Below are positions 7,809-20,081 of a stretch of DNA of 40,695 nt, piece by piece. Numbering within the stretch: the first letter of the stretch is position 1; each line of letters starts with the position of its first letter. The position numbers and the translations under genes are program-made. Source of the stretch: Alphaproteobacteria bacterium (GTDB lineage: Bacteria; Pseudomonadota; Alphaproteobacteria; Sphingomonadales; Sphingomonadaceae). The stretch covers positions 1-40,695 of the forward strand of contig JAHJIJ010000023.1 in NCBI GenBank assembly GCA_018823325.1, in the 5' to 3' direction. The notes below the pieces were generated by a model. That model searched no databases. It saw nothing but the letters and a program-made list of their open reading frames with translations, and had not been told where the DNA came from.

Positions 7809-9104
7809 ATGCCGCCTTTTCCCTGGCTCGATGCCGCCATCGTCCTCGCGCTGATCGCGCTCAACGGCGTCTTCGCCATGTCCGAACTGGCCATCGTCTC
7901 GGCACGCAAGCCGCGGCTGGAATCCATGGCTCGCGCCGGCAAGCACGGCGCCCGTGCGGCAATGGGCCTCAGCATGGATCCGGGCCGGTTCCTCTCGACC
8001 GTGCAGATCGGCATCACCCTCATCGGCATTCTGGCCGGCGCCTATTCGGGCGACAAGCTTGGCGGGCCGCTGGGCGCTATCTTCGCGTCTTTGGGCGTCA
8101 CGCCGAATATTGCGGAAAATGCCGGTTTTGCGGTGGCGATCGTGGCGACGACTTATGTGTCGCTCATCATCGGCGAGCTGGTGCCCAAGCAGCTTGCCTT
8201 GCGTAATCCCGAGCCGCTGGCCTGCTTCGTTGCACCATTCATGATCATGTTGGCACGCATTGCCGCGCCTGTCGTCTGGGTGCTGGATCAATCCAGTGAG
8301 CTGATCTTCAAGCTGATGCGCCTCAAGCGCGAGGGGTCCGATCATGTGACGGCGGAGGAGCTTCAGCTCATCGTCGCCGAGGCGAGCCGACACGGCGTGA
8401 TCGAGGAAAGCGAGCGAGCAATCATTTCCGGCGTGGTGCGGCTTGCCGATAGACCTGTCCGTGAAGTGATGACGCCCCGCCGCGATATCGACTGGCTGGA
8501 TGCCGATGCCGATCCTTCCGAACTGCGCGAGAAGCTGCTTGCGACGCCCCATACGCGCTTGCCGGTGGCGCAGGGCAGCGTGGAGGACATCATCGGCGTG
8601 GTGCAGGCGCGCGACGTCATGTCCGCGCTGTTCCGCGGCGAAGCGCTTGATCTGCGAGTGCTGATGCGTCCGGTCTCCATCGTCCCGGATCAGGTGGACG
8701 CAATGGATGCGCTCAACCGGCTGCGCGAGGCCGATGTACCGATGGTGATGGTCCACGACGAATATGGGCATTTCGAGGGGATCGTGACGCCGGCCGATCT
8801 CATGTCCGCCATCGCCGGCGAATTCGCTTCGGACAGCGACCTTTATACGCAGCCCATGGTGACCGAGCGCGAGGACGGCAGCCTGCTGGTCTCCGGCCAG
8901 ATGGCGATCGACGCGCTGGCCGAGCGCATCGATCTCGATCTCTCCGAAGACCGGGATTACGCAACCGTCGCCGGGTTCGCGCTTGCCGTGCTGCGCCGGC
9001 TACCCGAGGAAGGCGAGTTTTTCAGCGAGCAAGGCTGGCGCTTCGAGATTGTCGATATGGACGGCCGCAAGATCGACAAGCTGCTGGTCAGCGCCGAGGC
9101 GTAA
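7809..9104 (+). CDS. CorC/HlyC-type CNNM membrane protein with CBS domains
   Basis: A 431-residue protein with the classic three-part layout. A CNNM/DUF21 membrane domain (about 1-185, with MSELAIVSARKPRLESM and IIGELVPKQLALRNPE) is followed by a CBS pair (about 205-325, with VREVMTPRRDIDWL and FEGIVTPADLMSAI) and a C-terminal CorC_HlyC transporter-associated domain (about 340-425). Members are called haemolysins or magnesium/cobalt efflux proteins; ion export is the best-supported role. The ATG at 7809 begins MPPFPWLDA, directly before the first hydrophobic span. The frame is open further upstream, but that part reads into the divergent promoter region and looks non-coding. It converges on a glutathione transferase gene. 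Confidence 0.92.
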   Translation: MPPFPWLDAAIVLALIALNGVFAMSELAIVSARKPRLESMARAGKHGARAAMGLSMDPGRFLSTVQIGITLIGILAGAYSGDKLGGPLGAIFASLGVTPNIAENAGFAVAIVATTYVSLIIGELVPKQLALRNPEPLACFVAPFMIMLARIAAPVVWVLDQSSELIFKLMRLKREGSDHVTAEELQLIVAEASRHGVIEESERAIISGVVRLADRPVREVMTPRRDIDWLDADADPSELREKLLATPHTRLPVAQGSVEDIIGVVQARDVMSALFRGEALDLRVLMRPVSIVPDQVDAMDALNRLREADVPMVMVHDEYGHFEGIVTPADLMSAIAGEFASDSDLYTQPMVTEREDGSLLVSGQMAIDALAERIDLDLSEDRDYATVAGFALAVLRRLPEEGEFFSEQGWRFEIVDMDGRKIDKLLVSAEA

Positions 9105-9141
9105 GTCGGCGCTGAGGTATAGGGCGGCGTTGGACCTGTAA

Positions 9142-9762
9142 TCAGGCGTAGGCGTACGGGCCGCCGACTTCGAGCGCGCGCTGATACGCAGGGCGCGATT
9201 GGACCCGTTCCAGCCAGGCGATGGTGGAGGGCCGGCTTTCATTCAGCCCAGCCCTGCTGCGCGCGGCCTCGAGCGGGAAACTCATCATCACATCCGCTGC
9301 GCTGAGGTCGTCCCCGGCAAACCAGGGTCGGCGGCTCAGCTCGGCCTCGACATAATCGAGATGCACGTCGATCATTGGCTGGATGCGCTTCATGGCGACT
9401 TTGCCCATGATCGGGATGCGGCTCAGAACCAGCTTGATGAGCAGCGGCGGCATCATCGATCCTTCGGCATAATGCAGGAACATGCGGTAGCGCAGCTGGC
9501 CATCCCTGTCTGACGGCGGACCGAACTTTCCGCCCGATTTATCGACCAGATATTCGACGATGGCACCGCTCTCCACCAGCGTGCGGCCATCATCTTCAAG
9601 CACGGGCGATTTGCCGAGCGGGTGGACTTTCCTCAGTTCTGCCGGGGCGAACATCGTCTCGGGATCGCGCTCGTAGCGGCGCAGCTCATAGGGCAGGCCC
9701 AGCTCCTCCAGCATCCAGAGAATACGCTGCGAGCGGGAATTGTTGAGATGGTGGACGATCAT
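9142..9762 (-). CDS. Glutathione S-transferase
   Basis: A 206-residue cytosolic glutathione transferase unrelated in sequence detail to the one at 65-733. The thioredoxin-like domain begins HHLNNSRSQRILWMLEELGL, where the serine after NN is the likely catalytic residue, and has HPLGKSPVLEDDG with the cis-proline and ESGAIVEYL with the glutathione-binding Glu-Ser. The helical domain contains WFAGDDLSAADVMMSF, the typical N-capping box. The start is ATG at 9762. It lies 75 bases after the purD stop on the same strand, so it may be read from the purD transcript. Its substrate is unknown. Confidence 0.92.
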   Translation of the reverse strand: MIVHHLNNSRSQRILWMLEELGLPYELRRYERDPETMFAPAELRKVHPLGKSPVLEDDGRTLVESGAIVEYLVDKSGGKFGPPSDRDGQLRYRMFLHYAEGSMMPPLLIKLVLSRIPIMGKVAMKRIQPMIDVHLDYVEAELSRRPWFAGDDLSAADVMMSFPLEAARSRAGLNESRPSTIAWLERVQSRPAYQRALEVGGPYAYA

Positions 9763-9837
9763 GGCCTGCCTTCAGTTGACGGAAGCCCCCGCCGCTATGT
9801 CCCGGATAGGAGGCAGCCGAGTCAAGGAGGCAGCGTG

Positions 9838-11121
9838 TCAGCCGGCTTCCATTGCTTCTTCCCGCGCGATTTCACGCCAGCCGAGATCGCGGCGGCAGAA
9901 CCCGCCGGGAAAGTCGACCTGATCGACGAGCACATAGGCCGCCTCCCGCGCCTGGGTGACCGTTGTGCCGCGCGCCGTGACGTTGAGCACGCGCCCGCCG
10001 CTGGCGACCAGCTGCCCGTCCTTCAGCGTTGTACCGGCGTGGAAGATTTTGGCACCGTCCGGCGCGTCGGGCAGCGTGATGGCCGCTCCCTTTTCCGGTG
10101 TGCCGGGATAGCCTTTCGCGGCCAGCACCACGGTGAGGGCGGGATCGGACGAGAAGGCGGGGCCGGCGCTTTCGTCGAGCTTGCCTTGCGCGACCGAGAG
10201 TAGCAACGCGACGAGATCGCTCTCCAGCCGCATCATCAGCACCTGACATTCGGGATCACCGAAGCGGCAGTTATATTCGATGAGCTTGGGGCCGTCGGCC
10301 GTGAGCATCAGGCCGGCGAACAGCACGCCGGAATAAGGCGTGCCCCGCGCTGCGAGCGTCGTGACGGTCGGGCGGATGATTCGCGCCATCACGTCGTCCT
10401 GCAGCGCAGGCGTGAGCACGGAGGCCGGGCTGTAGGCGCCCATGCCGCCGGTATTGGGGCCGGTGTCGCCTTCGCCCACGCGCTTGTGATCTTGCGCCGA
10501 GCCGAAGGCGACGACATGCGTGCCGTCGGTGAGGGCAAAGAAGCTCGCTTCCTCGCCTTCCATGAATTCTTCCAGCACCACTTCCGCGCCCGAGGCGCCG
10601 AAGCTGCCGCCGAACATGTCGCGGATCGCCTCTTCAGCGTCTTCGCGGGTCTGCGCGATGATGACGCCCTTGCCGGCGGCGAGGCCATCGGCCTTTACCA
10701 CCACGGGCAACGAGAAATCGGCGAGCGCGGCAAGCGCGGCATCGGCGCTGGTACAGCGGACATAGCCAGCGGTGGGGATATCGGCTTCGCGGCAGAGATC
10801 CTTCGTGAAGCCCTTGGAGCCTTCCAGCTGTGCGGCGGCCGCGCCGGGGCCAAACACGGGGATGTTCACGGCGCGCAGGCTGTCCGCAATGCCATCCACA
10901 AGCGGGGCTTCCGGCCCGACGACGACCAAGCCGATGCTCCGCGTGCGGCAGAAGTTCACCACCGCGGCATGATCGGCAAGGTCGAGGTCGACCAGCGTCG
11001 CCTCCTCGGCTATGCCGGGATTGCCCGGTGCGGCGAACAGGCCGGTGCAGAGCGGCGATTGCGCCAGCTTCCAGGCGAGGGCATGTTCGCGCCCGCCACC
11101 GCCGAGCAGAAGGATATTCAT
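9838..11121 (-). CDS. purD: Phosphoribosylamine-glycine ligase
   Basis: A 427-residue ATP-grasp enzyme that joins glycine to phosphoribosylamine, the second step of purine synthesis. The N-terminal domain starts [19 protein letters not shown]; then come [12 protein letters not shown], the ATP-grasp lysine region [44 protein letters not shown] and the metal-binding [10 protein letters not shown]. Length is as usual. The ATG at 11121 shares two bases with the ATG of the divergent xseA gene (CATG, 11119-11122), so the control region of each lies in the coding part of the other. The upstream ribosome site is weak (GGAAAA). Confidence 0.96.
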   Translation of the reverse strand: MNILLLGGGGREHALAWKLAQSPLCTGLFAAPGNPGIAEEATLVDLDLADHAAVVNFCRTRSIGLVVVGPEAPLVDGIADSLRAVNIPVFGPGAAAAQLEGSKGFTKDLCREADIPTAGYVRCTSADAALAALADFSLPVVVKADGLAAGKGVIIAQTREDAEEAIRDMFGGSFGASGAEVVLEEFMEGEEASFFALTDGTHVVAFGSAQDHKRVGEGDTGPNTGGMGAYSPASVLTPALQDDVMARIIRPTVTTLAARGTPYSGVLFAGLMLTADGPKLIEYNCRFGDPECQVLMMRLESDLVALLLSVAQGKLDESAGPAFSSDPALTVVLAAKGYPGTPEKGAAITLPDAPDGAKIFHAGTTLKDGQLVASGGRVLNVTARGTTVTQAREAAYVLVDQVDFPGGFCRRDLGWREIAREEAMEAG

Positions 11122-12643
11122 GAGCGATTTTTCCGTCAGTGAGGATGCGTCCGGCCGCCTGTTAGCGCAGGAGCGCGCGGGGGACAATCTGACCGCGCTC
11201 AGCATTTCCGAACTCTCCGCTCAATTGAAGCGTACGGTAGAAGATCGTTTCGGTCATGTCCGCCTGCGCGGCGAGATTTCTGGTTTCAAGCGGGCGGCCT
11301 CGGGTCATGTCTACCTTTGCCTCAAGGACGATGCCGCGGTGATCGACGGGGTGATGTGGAAAGGCACGGCGGGACGGCTTGCCTTCCGGCCCGAGGACGG
11401 GCTGGACGTGATCGTGACCGGCAAGGTGACGACCTATCCCGGGCGCTCGAAATATCAGATCGTTATCGAGAGCATGGAGCTTGCCGGAGAGGGCGCGCTC
11501 ATGCAGCTCTTCGAGAAGCTGAAGGCGCGGCTTTCGGAAGAGGGGCTGTTCGATCCGGCCAAACGCCGTCCGATCCCGATGCTGCCCGATGTGATCGGCG
11601 TCGTGACGTCACCCACCGGCGCGGTCATCCGCGATATTCTCCATCGCCTTGCCGATCGCTTTCCGAGCCGCGTGCTGCTCTGGCCCGTGCTGGTGCAGGG
11701 CGAGGGCGCGGCGGCGCAGGTGGCGGCGGCGGTGCGTGGTTTTGGTGCGCTCCCGCTTGATGGCCCGATCCCGCGCCCTGACGTGCTGATCGTCGCGCGC
11801 GGCGGTGGCTCGATCGAGGATCTGTGGACTTTCAACGAGGAAGTGGTGGTGCGCGCCGTCGCGGCCTCGCCGATTCCCGTGATTTCCGCCGTCGGGCATG
11901 AGACGGATACGACATTGTGCGATTTTGCGGCCGACCTGCGCGCGCCGACGCCGACGGCGGCCGCCGAAATGGCCGTGCCGGTGCGCGCCGACCTCAATGT
12001 GCAGGTGGCGGAGCTGCGGGCGCGGATGCAGCGCTGCGTCGCCCGCACGCTTGATCGCAATCGCGAGCGGCTGGAGGCGCAGCGGCGCCTGCTCCCGCGC
12101 CCGGACATGCTGCTGGCACAGGCCCGGCAGCGCGCCGACGATCTGGGCGACCGGCTGCGGCGCGGTCTCTCGCACCGTGTCAGCAAGGCGCGGCATGAGC
12201 TGGCGGATGCATCGGGTGCGCTGCGGCCGGCGCTGCTGCAGAACCATATCGCGCGCGAGCGGCAGAAGCTGGCGAACATCCGCCTTGAGCCGGCGGTGCT
12301 TGAACGTCGCGTCGTGGATGCGCGCCGTCAGCTCGATGGTCTTTGGCGACTGGCGCAATCGCTCAACCCGGATGCGCCGCTCAAGCGCGGCTTTGCGCGC
12401 GTGATGGCGGACGGGAAGCTGGTACGCTCGGGCGTTGAGGCGCGGGCTGCGGGCGTTGTCACGCTCAAGTTCGAGGCCGACGAGGTGAGCGCGATTACGC
12501 GCGAGGACGCACCCGGCGCCGGCAAAGCGGCGCTGCCTCCATCGTCCGTAGCCCAAAGTGCCGCGCCCCAGTCGGCCCGCAAGGCCCGGTCAGCAGCCGA
12601 TAACCGGGCACCGGCGCCGCGACAGACCGACCTGTTCGACTGA
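11120..12643 (+). CDS. xseA: Exodeoxyribonuclease VII large subunit
   Basis: A 507-residue nuclease subunit that, with the small subunit XseB (not in this window), degrades single-stranded DNA to oligonucleotides. An N-terminal OB-fold (about 25-125; [24 protein letters not shown]) is followed by the catalytic core ([69 protein letters not shown]), then a long helical coiled-coil region and a C-terminal segment with [15 protein letters not shown]. The tail is Ala/Pro-rich. The ATG at 11120 has AGAAGGA five bases upstream, a good site that supports this start despite the overlap with purD. Confidence 0.95.
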   Translation: MSDFSVSEDASGRLLAQERAGDNLTALSISELSAQLKRTVEDRFGHVRLRGEISGFKRAASGHVYLCLKDDAAVIDGVMWKGTAGRLAFRPEDGLDVIVTGKVTTYPGRSKYQIVIESMELAGEGALMQLFEKLKARLSEEGLFDPAKRRPIPMLPDVIGVVTSPTGAVIRDILHRLADRFPSRVLLWPVLVQGEGAAAQVAAAVRGFGALPLDGPIPRPDVLIVARGGGSIEDLWTFNEEVVVRAVAASPIPVISAVGHETDTTLCDFAADLRAPTPTAAAEMAVPVRADLNVQVAELRARMQRCVARTLDRNRERLEAQRRLLPRPDMLLAQARQRADDLGDRLRRGLSHRVSKARHELADASGALRPALLQNHIARERQKLANIRLEPAVLERRVVDARRQLDGLWRLAQSLNPDAPLKRGFARVMADGKLVRSGVEARAAGVVTLKFEADEVSAITREDAPGAGKAALPPSSVAQSAAPQSARKARSAADNRAPAPRQTDLFD

Positions 12644-12688
12644 CGGCGCACCCTTGCATCGTCGGAGCGGGGCGGCCATGAGTCGCGC

Positions 12689-13606
12689 ATGATCGCTTCA
12701 CGCTTCCGCTCTCGTCCTGTTCTTGCGGGGGCCATGCTCGCCGTGCTCGCCGGCTGCGCCACCGTTCCGGAGGCTGCGCCGCCGCCGCAATCAACCGGCC
12801 TCCCGACCGAGGATGTGCCGGACCTTGCTTTGCCACAGGGGCCAATGAACCTGCAGATCCGTGGCGCGGCCCGGCAGGGCGCGTTGTTGCGCGGGCTCGT
12901 TCCGGCCGGCACGCTCAGCCTCACGCTTGATGGTGAGCCTGTCGCCTTCGATGCGGAGGGCAATTTCATCATCGGGCTGGACCGGGACGCGCCGGCGACC
13001 GTCACGCTCGAGGCAACCTCGCGCGACGGGCAGACGCAGCAGCGTACGCTGAAGGTTGCGCGCGGCGACTGGCGGATTCAGCGGGTGAACGCGTCCATCA
13101 CGGGTGGGACCACCAGCGAGGAATTCCAGCGTCGCCGGTCGGGCGAACTGGCGCGCATCGCCGCTGCCCGCGCAAACCAACAGCTGAGCAACGGCTGGCG
13201 GCAGGGCTTCATCTGGCCTGTGAAGGCGCGGATCTCCGGCGTCTTCGGCTCGCAACGCATCTATCGCGGAACGCCCGGGAGCTATCACAGCGGCCTTGAT
13301 ATCGCAGGCGGGCAGGGCACGGTCTATGTCGCGCCGGCTGATGGTGTGGTCGTGCTGGCGAGCGAGGACCCCTTCACGCTGGAGGGCAAGCTGCTCATCA
13401 TCGATCATGGCATGGGCCTCAACAGCGCGTTCCTGCACAGTGAGCGCCTGCTGGTGAAAGAGGGCGATGTCGTGAGTCAGGGTAAACCGCTCGGGCACAT
13501 CGGAGCGACGGGCCGTGCGACAGGGCCGCATCTCCATTGGGGGATGAAGTGGAACGCCGCGCGGATTGATCCGTTACGCCTGCTGGACGGGCAAGCGCCC
13601 CGCTGA
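12689..13606 (+). CDS. M23 (LytM) family metallopeptidase lipoprotein
   Basis: A 305-residue protein with a lipoprotein signal ending LAGC (Cys23). The linker is Pro-rich. The C-terminal domain, from about residue 180, is a LytM/M23 fold: HSGLD (His200, Asp204) and HLHW (His281, His283) supply the zinc ligands and catalytic histidine, so it should be an active endopeptidase on cell-wall peptides. The domain ends WGMKWNAARIDPLRLL. Residues about 50-120 look like an extra beta domain of unknown use. The start is ATG at 12689; a five-codon frame just upstream ends on the same bases but is probably chance. It follows xseA by 45 bases and may share its transcript. Confidence 0.9.
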   Translation: MIASRFRSRPVLAGAMLAVLAGCATVPEAAPPPQSTGLPTEDVPDLALPQGPMNLQIRGAARQGALLRGLVPAGTLSLTLDGEPVAFDAEGNFIIGLDRDAPATVTLEATSRDGQTQQRTLKVARGDWRIQRVNASITGGTTSEEFQRRRSGELARIAAARANQQLSNGWRQGFIWPVKARISGVFGSQRIYRGTPGSYHSGLDIAGGQGTVYVAPADGVVVLASEDPFTLEGKLLIIDHGMGLNSAFLHSERLLVKEGDVVSQGKPLGHIGATGRATGPHLHWGMKWNAARIDPLRLLDGQAPR

Positions 13607-13617
13607 TCAACGCCAGG

Positions 13618-13640
13618 CCAGTTTCCGTAGCGGAAACTGG
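13618..13640. terminator. Hairpin after the M23 peptidase gene
   Basis: CCAGTTTCCG and CGGAAACTGG form a perfect 10-base stem around a TAG loop, 11 bases after the stop codon. The nearest T-run (13652-13656) is 12 bases downstream, so this is either an imperfect terminator or a stabilising 3' hairpin. Confidence 0.5.
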
Positions 13641-13929
13641 TGATGAGCGTGTTTTTGCTGCAACGCAGCATATAGCAAAGCTGTCACAAACACTCCCTCA
13701 GCATAGCCAGAACTGGTCAGAACAGCTGTGACGCTACGGCATTCATGGCTTCTGCGTGACAGGCTTTGGCTCTTTCATCACAGGGTCTGGCCTGGAGTCT
13801 GGCAACATGGTTAACAAATAGTTTCGCAGAATAGCGCCGTTTTAGGCGTTGGATGTCGCCGTCGCAGCTTCCCGTGAAACTTCCTTGCCCCCGCAAGTCG
13901 AAAGTCGTTGCTCTGCTGAGGCGTGTTTG

Positions 13930-13958
13930 TTGCATGAATGTTACATGCGTGGGAAAAT
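13930..13958 (+). promoter_or_regulatory. Weak promoter candidate for the TonB receptor
   Basis: TTGCAT at 13930-13935 and GAAAAT at 13953-13958 are 17 bases apart. GCATG...CATGC (13932-13948) makes a small inverted repeat overlapping the -35. The distance to the chosen start is about 190 bases. This is consensus matching only. Confidence 0.25.
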
Positions 13959-14145
13959 AGCCTGCTAATGCTGCACCTGCGCTTTACAGAATTAACGGTT
14001 CAGCACAGGTTTGCCGTCATACAGCGCAGGGGAGCCTCGTGTGTCGCCGTCGGGAGACTGAACAGGACGGAGCATGCTTTTCCCGCGTTTCGTGCGCCCG
14101 GCTATCCGGACGCAGTTCGCAATTTCCAGAGCAAGGGACTGGACC

Positions 14146-17100
14146 GTGAAGAAAACAACAACGCAAACATTGCTGAGGCTCGCGGCTGCGCCTGCCGTGC
14201 TCGGCGTCGCCATGTTGAGCTCTGCCGCATTCGCGCAAGAGCCTCAGACCGCCGACGCTGCCGAAGAAGGCGACGTGATCATCGTGACGGGTTCGCGCAT
14301 CGCTCGGCCTGAGCTCGAGGTTGCCAATCCGATCGTCGCGATCACGGCGGCTGCAATCGAAAATACCGGTCAGACCAACGTCGCGGACATTCTGATCCGG
14401 AACCCCGCTCTAACGGCTTCGGTCGGCTCGTCTCTTTCGGGTGGCGCGGACGCAGGCTTTGGTGAGACTGGCGTTAACCTGCTTGATCTCAGAAACCTTG
14501 GAACCGACCGCACGCTCGTGCTCGTCAACGGAAAGCGCCACGTTGCTGGCGTTGCGAACTCGGCTGCGGTGGACATCAACACGATTCCGCAAGAGCTGAT
14601 CGAGAAGGTCGACGTGCTGACCGGCGGTGCTTCCGCAGTTTACGGTGCTGACGGCGTGTCGGGCGTCGTGAACTTCATTCTGAAGCGCAACTACGAGGGG
14701 TTCTCGGCGCGCGCGCAGGCAGGTATCTCGAGCCGCGGCGACGCGGGCAGTCAGCGGATTTCCGTCGTTGCCGGCAAGAATTTCCTGGACGATCGCGCGA
14801 ACCTGACGGTTGCTTACGACTATAATCGTGCCGACCGGCTGCACAGCTCGGAGCGGCTGTATTCGGGCGATCCGTCACGCTGGGCTGTCATGGTTCAGAA
14901 CCCGAATGACTTTCTTGAGAATGATGACGGCGACACAGTCGATGATCCGAACGTGTTCGACCAGATTCGGCAGAACAACCTGACCTGGGCCTACAGTGCG
15001 CGCCAGGGCATGGTGGCTCTCGACAGCGGTCTCTATCTGGGCGATGGTGGGACGTATGATGAGGGCATTGTGTTGCCCGGTACGGCTTTCGCGATTGGCG
15101 GCACCAATACCAACGTTGCCGGCTATTATGGCGACTTGCAGCCTGAGACCGAGCAGCATTCTTTCAATGTGCTTACCAGCTTCGAGTTCTCTCCGGCTGC
15201 GCGTCTCTACGTTGAGGGCAAATACGTAAGGGCTGAGTCATTCTCGGTTGGCCAGCCAAGCTTTGATTTCGGCACATACCTGTATCCGGACAATGCTTAT
15301 CTCGTGGACCGTTTCGGGGTCGATGAGGCAGCAGGTGGTGCTGGACTGTACCGCGACAACTTCGATCTGGGTATTCGCGGTGAAACGAATGAGCGGGAGA
15401 CCTTCCGGATCGTCGTCGGCTTAGAAGGCGAGATCACGGACAATCTCCGCTACGATATTTCTTACGTCTATGGTCGCATGAAATCGCGTTTCGTTCAGAC
15501 CTCGAACCTGATCGGCGACCGCTTCTTCGCTGCATTGGATGCGGTGAGGGATCCGGTGTCGGGCAATATCGTTTGCCGTTCGACCCTCGACCCGACGTCG
15601 AACATTGACCCTGAGAACTATGATGCGCCGGCAACGACGTTCACGCCCGGGGCGAACAGCATCTGTCGTCCGCTCAATCTCCTCGGCGAGGGTGTCGCAA
15701 GCCAGGAAGCGCTGGACTTTGTCCTCGCCGACAATGTGAGCCGCGCACGCGTGGCTCAGGAAGTTGTCAGCGGCTATATCTCGGGTGATACGGAAGCGTT
15801 CTTCAATCTCCCTGGTGGACCTATCGGCTTTGCCGTCGGCGCAGAGTATCGCCGCGAAAAGAGCAGCGAGACGCCTGATCTGCTGATCCAGAATGGCGAG
15901 TTCCGCGACTTCAGCGCGGTGGCGCCAAGTAGTGGTGAGTTCGACGTGAAGGAAGTTTTCGGCGAGATCAATCTCCCGATCCTGGCTAACCTTCCGTTCG
16001 CTGAGCGTCTGTCGGTCGGCGGCGCGATCCGCTTCTCAGATTACTCCACTGTGGGCAGCACGACGACCTGGAAGATTGACGGTGTTTATGCGCCGATCCG
16101 AGATATCCGCTTCCGTGCTACCTATTCGCAGGCTGTTCGGGCACCGAATATTGGCGAATTGTTCCGTCCGGAGACCGGTACCTTCCTCTTCATTACCGAT
16201 CCTTGCGACGTCAACCGACGGAACCAGGGCACGCAATATCGCGCTGCAAATTGTGAGGCGCTGCTCGCCGGTTTCGGCTTGACGCCTGCACAGATCGCCA
16301 CGTTTAGCCCGAGCAGCGTGCCAGAGCAGAATACGTCGCGGCGCGGCCTGTTTAGCGGCAATGAAAATCTGCAGGAAGAGACGGCGAAAACCTGGACGGC
16401 CGGTATCGTGCTGCAGCCGAGCTTCATTCCCGGGCTGTCGCTGACCTTCGACTGGTACAATATTCGGATCTCGGACGCCATCAACACGCCGACGGCGACC
16501 GAACTGGCTGAACTTTGCGTTGATCAGCCGACGCTAGACAATCCGTACTGTCCCAACCTGTACCGTGAGGCCACACCTGGGCCTACGCTTGGCTTCTTCC
16601 TCGGCCAGGGCAACGACCCGCTGCGTCGCAACGCGTTTCTGGTTCGTCCGGAAAACGTGGCTGCGTTCCGGACTGCAGGCGCAGATTTCACGATCAACTA
16701 CGTGTTTACGCCGGCAGCAGATATCGGTCGCTTCCAGTTCAGCCTTGCGGGTGGGTATCTCGACTCGATCAACTTCGTTCCGACGCTCGGTGCCGATGTC
16801 GACGATGATCTTCTTGAGCAGTATAATCCCCGCTGGCGTGGCAACGTCAGCCTGACGTGGACACTTGACGCCTTCTCGTTCAACTATGGTCTGAGCTACT
16901 GGAGCAAGACCCGTCGCTATACGACGGAACAGCTAGCGGGCGATCCGGACATCGCCGATCCCAAGTACTTCTTTTACAAGGAGCGTTGGGAGCACGACAT
17001 TCGTGCCGCACTCAAGGTTGACGACAAGTTCGAGTTCTACGGCGGTGTGAACAATCTGTTCGACTATGAGCCGGAGCCCGGCCAGCTGAGCTATCCGGTC

Positions 17101-17148
17101 TCGGGTGTCGGTCGCTACCTCTATGCAGGCGTGAAGGTCGGTTTTTAA
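14146..17148 (+). CDS. TonB-dependent outer-membrane receptor
   Basis: A 1000-residue receptor from a GTG at 14146, with AAGGGA upstream and a classic signal peptide (MKKTTTQTLLRLAAAPAVLG..., cleaved near AFAQ). The ATG at 14074 would put 24 unlikely residues before this signal. After it come a TonB box-like GDVIIVTGSRI, the plug domain (about 60-180, with LVNGKRHVAG and VDVLTGGASAVYGADGVSGVVNFIL) and a beta-barrel ending in the usual aromatic GVKVGF. It takes up some large or scarce substrate across the outer membrane using TonB-ExbBD energy; nothing here names the substrate. Codon use is richer in CGT, GTT and GGT than in neighbouring genes, which may reflect high expression or a different origin. 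A strong terminator follows. Confidence 0.95.
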   Translation: MKKTTTQTLLRLAAAPAVLGVAMLSSAAFAQEPQTADAAEEGDVIIVTGSRIARPELEVANPIVAITAAAIENTGQTNVADILIRNPALTASVGSSLSGGADAGFGETGVNLLDLRNLGTDRTLVLVNGKRHVAGVANSAAVDINTIPQELIEKVDVLTGGASAVYGADGVSGVVNFILKRNYEGFSARAQAGISSRGDAGSQRISVVAGKNFLDDRANLTVAYDYNRADRLHSSERLYSGDPSRWAVMVQNPNDFLENDDGDTVDDPNVFDQIRQNNLTWAYSARQGMVALDSGLYLGDGGTYDEGIVLPGTAFAIGGTNTNVAGYYGDLQPETEQHSFNVLTSFEFSPAARLYVEGKYVRAESFSVGQPSFDFGTYLYPDNAYLVDRFGVDEAAGGAGLYRDNFDLGIRGETNERETFRIVVGLEGEITDNLRYDISYVYGRMKSRFVQTSNLIGDRFFAALDAVRDPVSGNIVCRSTLDPTSNIDPENYDAPATTFTPGANSICRPLNLLGEGVASQEALDFVLADNVSRARVAQEVVSGYISGDTEAFFNLPGGPIGFAVGAEYRREKSSETPDLLIQNGEFRDFSAVAPSSGEFDVKEVFGEINLPILANLPFAERLSVGGAIRFSDYSTVGSTTTWKIDGVYAPIRDIRFRATYSQAVRAPNIGELFRPETGTFLFITDPCDVNRRNQGTQYRAANCEALLAGFGLTPAQIATFSPSSVPEQNTSRRGLFSGNENLQEETAKTWTAGIVLQPSFIPGLSLTFDWYNIRISDAINTPTATELAELCVDQPTLDNPYCPNLYREATPGPTLGFFLGQGNDPLRRNAFLVRPENVAAFRTAGADFTINYVFTPAADIGRFQFSLAGGYLDSINFVPTLGADVDDDLLEQYNPRWRGNVSLTWTLDAFSFNYGLSYWSKTRRYTTEQLAGDPDIADPKYFFYKERWEHDIRAALKVDDKFEFYGGVNNLFDYEPEPGQLSYPVSGVGRYLYAGVKVGF

Positions 17149-17173
17149 CGGCTTTCCAACGACATTAAAAAAG

Positions 17174-17202
17174 AAAGGGCGGCCGACCCGGCCGCCCTTT
17201 TT
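17174..17202. terminator. Bidirectional terminator between TonB receptor and clpB
   Basis: AAAGGGCGGCC and GGCCGCCCTTT form an 11-base stem with a GACCC loop, followed by further T on the plus strand and by T (plus-strand A-run at 17167-17172) on the minus strand. It suits two converging genes. Confidence 0.93.
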
Positions 17203-17224
17203 CGTTGCTTGTTAAACGGCAACC

Positions 17225-19804
<2,580 letters not shown>

Positions 19805-19826
19805 ATCGTCTCCCTTCGCCAGCCAC

Positions 19827-19857
19827 AGATGGTGTTGCTATTTCGCAACACAAGAGG
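19827..19857 (-). promoter_or_regulatory. Candidate RpoH (heat-shock) promoter of clpB with internal palindrome
   Basis: On the minus strand CTTG (19854-19851, preceded by CCCT) and CCATCT (19832-19827) are 18 bases apart, resembling the CTTG...CCCAT pattern of sigma-32 promoters. Between them GTGTTGC and GCAACAC (19832-19838 and 19845-19851) form a perfect inverted repeat with a 6-base centre that fills the spacer. The -10 box lies about 22 bases before the clpB start. Confidence 0.6.
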
Positions 19858-20081
19858 GCCATGCGTTTTTCTCTGGCGGCGATCCGGGCAGCGCGATCGG
19901 CCCCGCAGCTATGCCATGCCGCTGACGTGCGAACAACGATTGAGGTGTCATGCGGATGCAATTCTCTGCGGCAGTCTGCGATCCGGCGCTAGGCGCGGAC
20001 GCCCCGCGCCGCTATGGTTCGGCGCCTGTTCAGGCCACCGTTTCTAAGCGCGTGGCCATGTTGAAATTCGCCGGAGATTCT

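Larger units (their letters stand above)
13607..14145. other. 539-base intergenic region before the TonB receptor
   Basis: This stretch is less GC-rich than its surroundings. It contains the hairpin at 13618-13640 just after the M23 gene, a weak promoter candidate at 13930-13958 and the receptor's leader. I see no tRNA, no convincing short gene and no recognised RNA family. Small open frames here lack ribosome sites and protein-like composition. Confidence 0.6.

Noticed and set aside
12678..12692. Four-residue mini-frame ending on the M23 start codon (ATGA), and a similar one before the truncated haemoglobin at 34795
   Set aside because: Very short, no conserved attenuator logic, and each can arise by chance. 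Kept only as a possible coupling signal.
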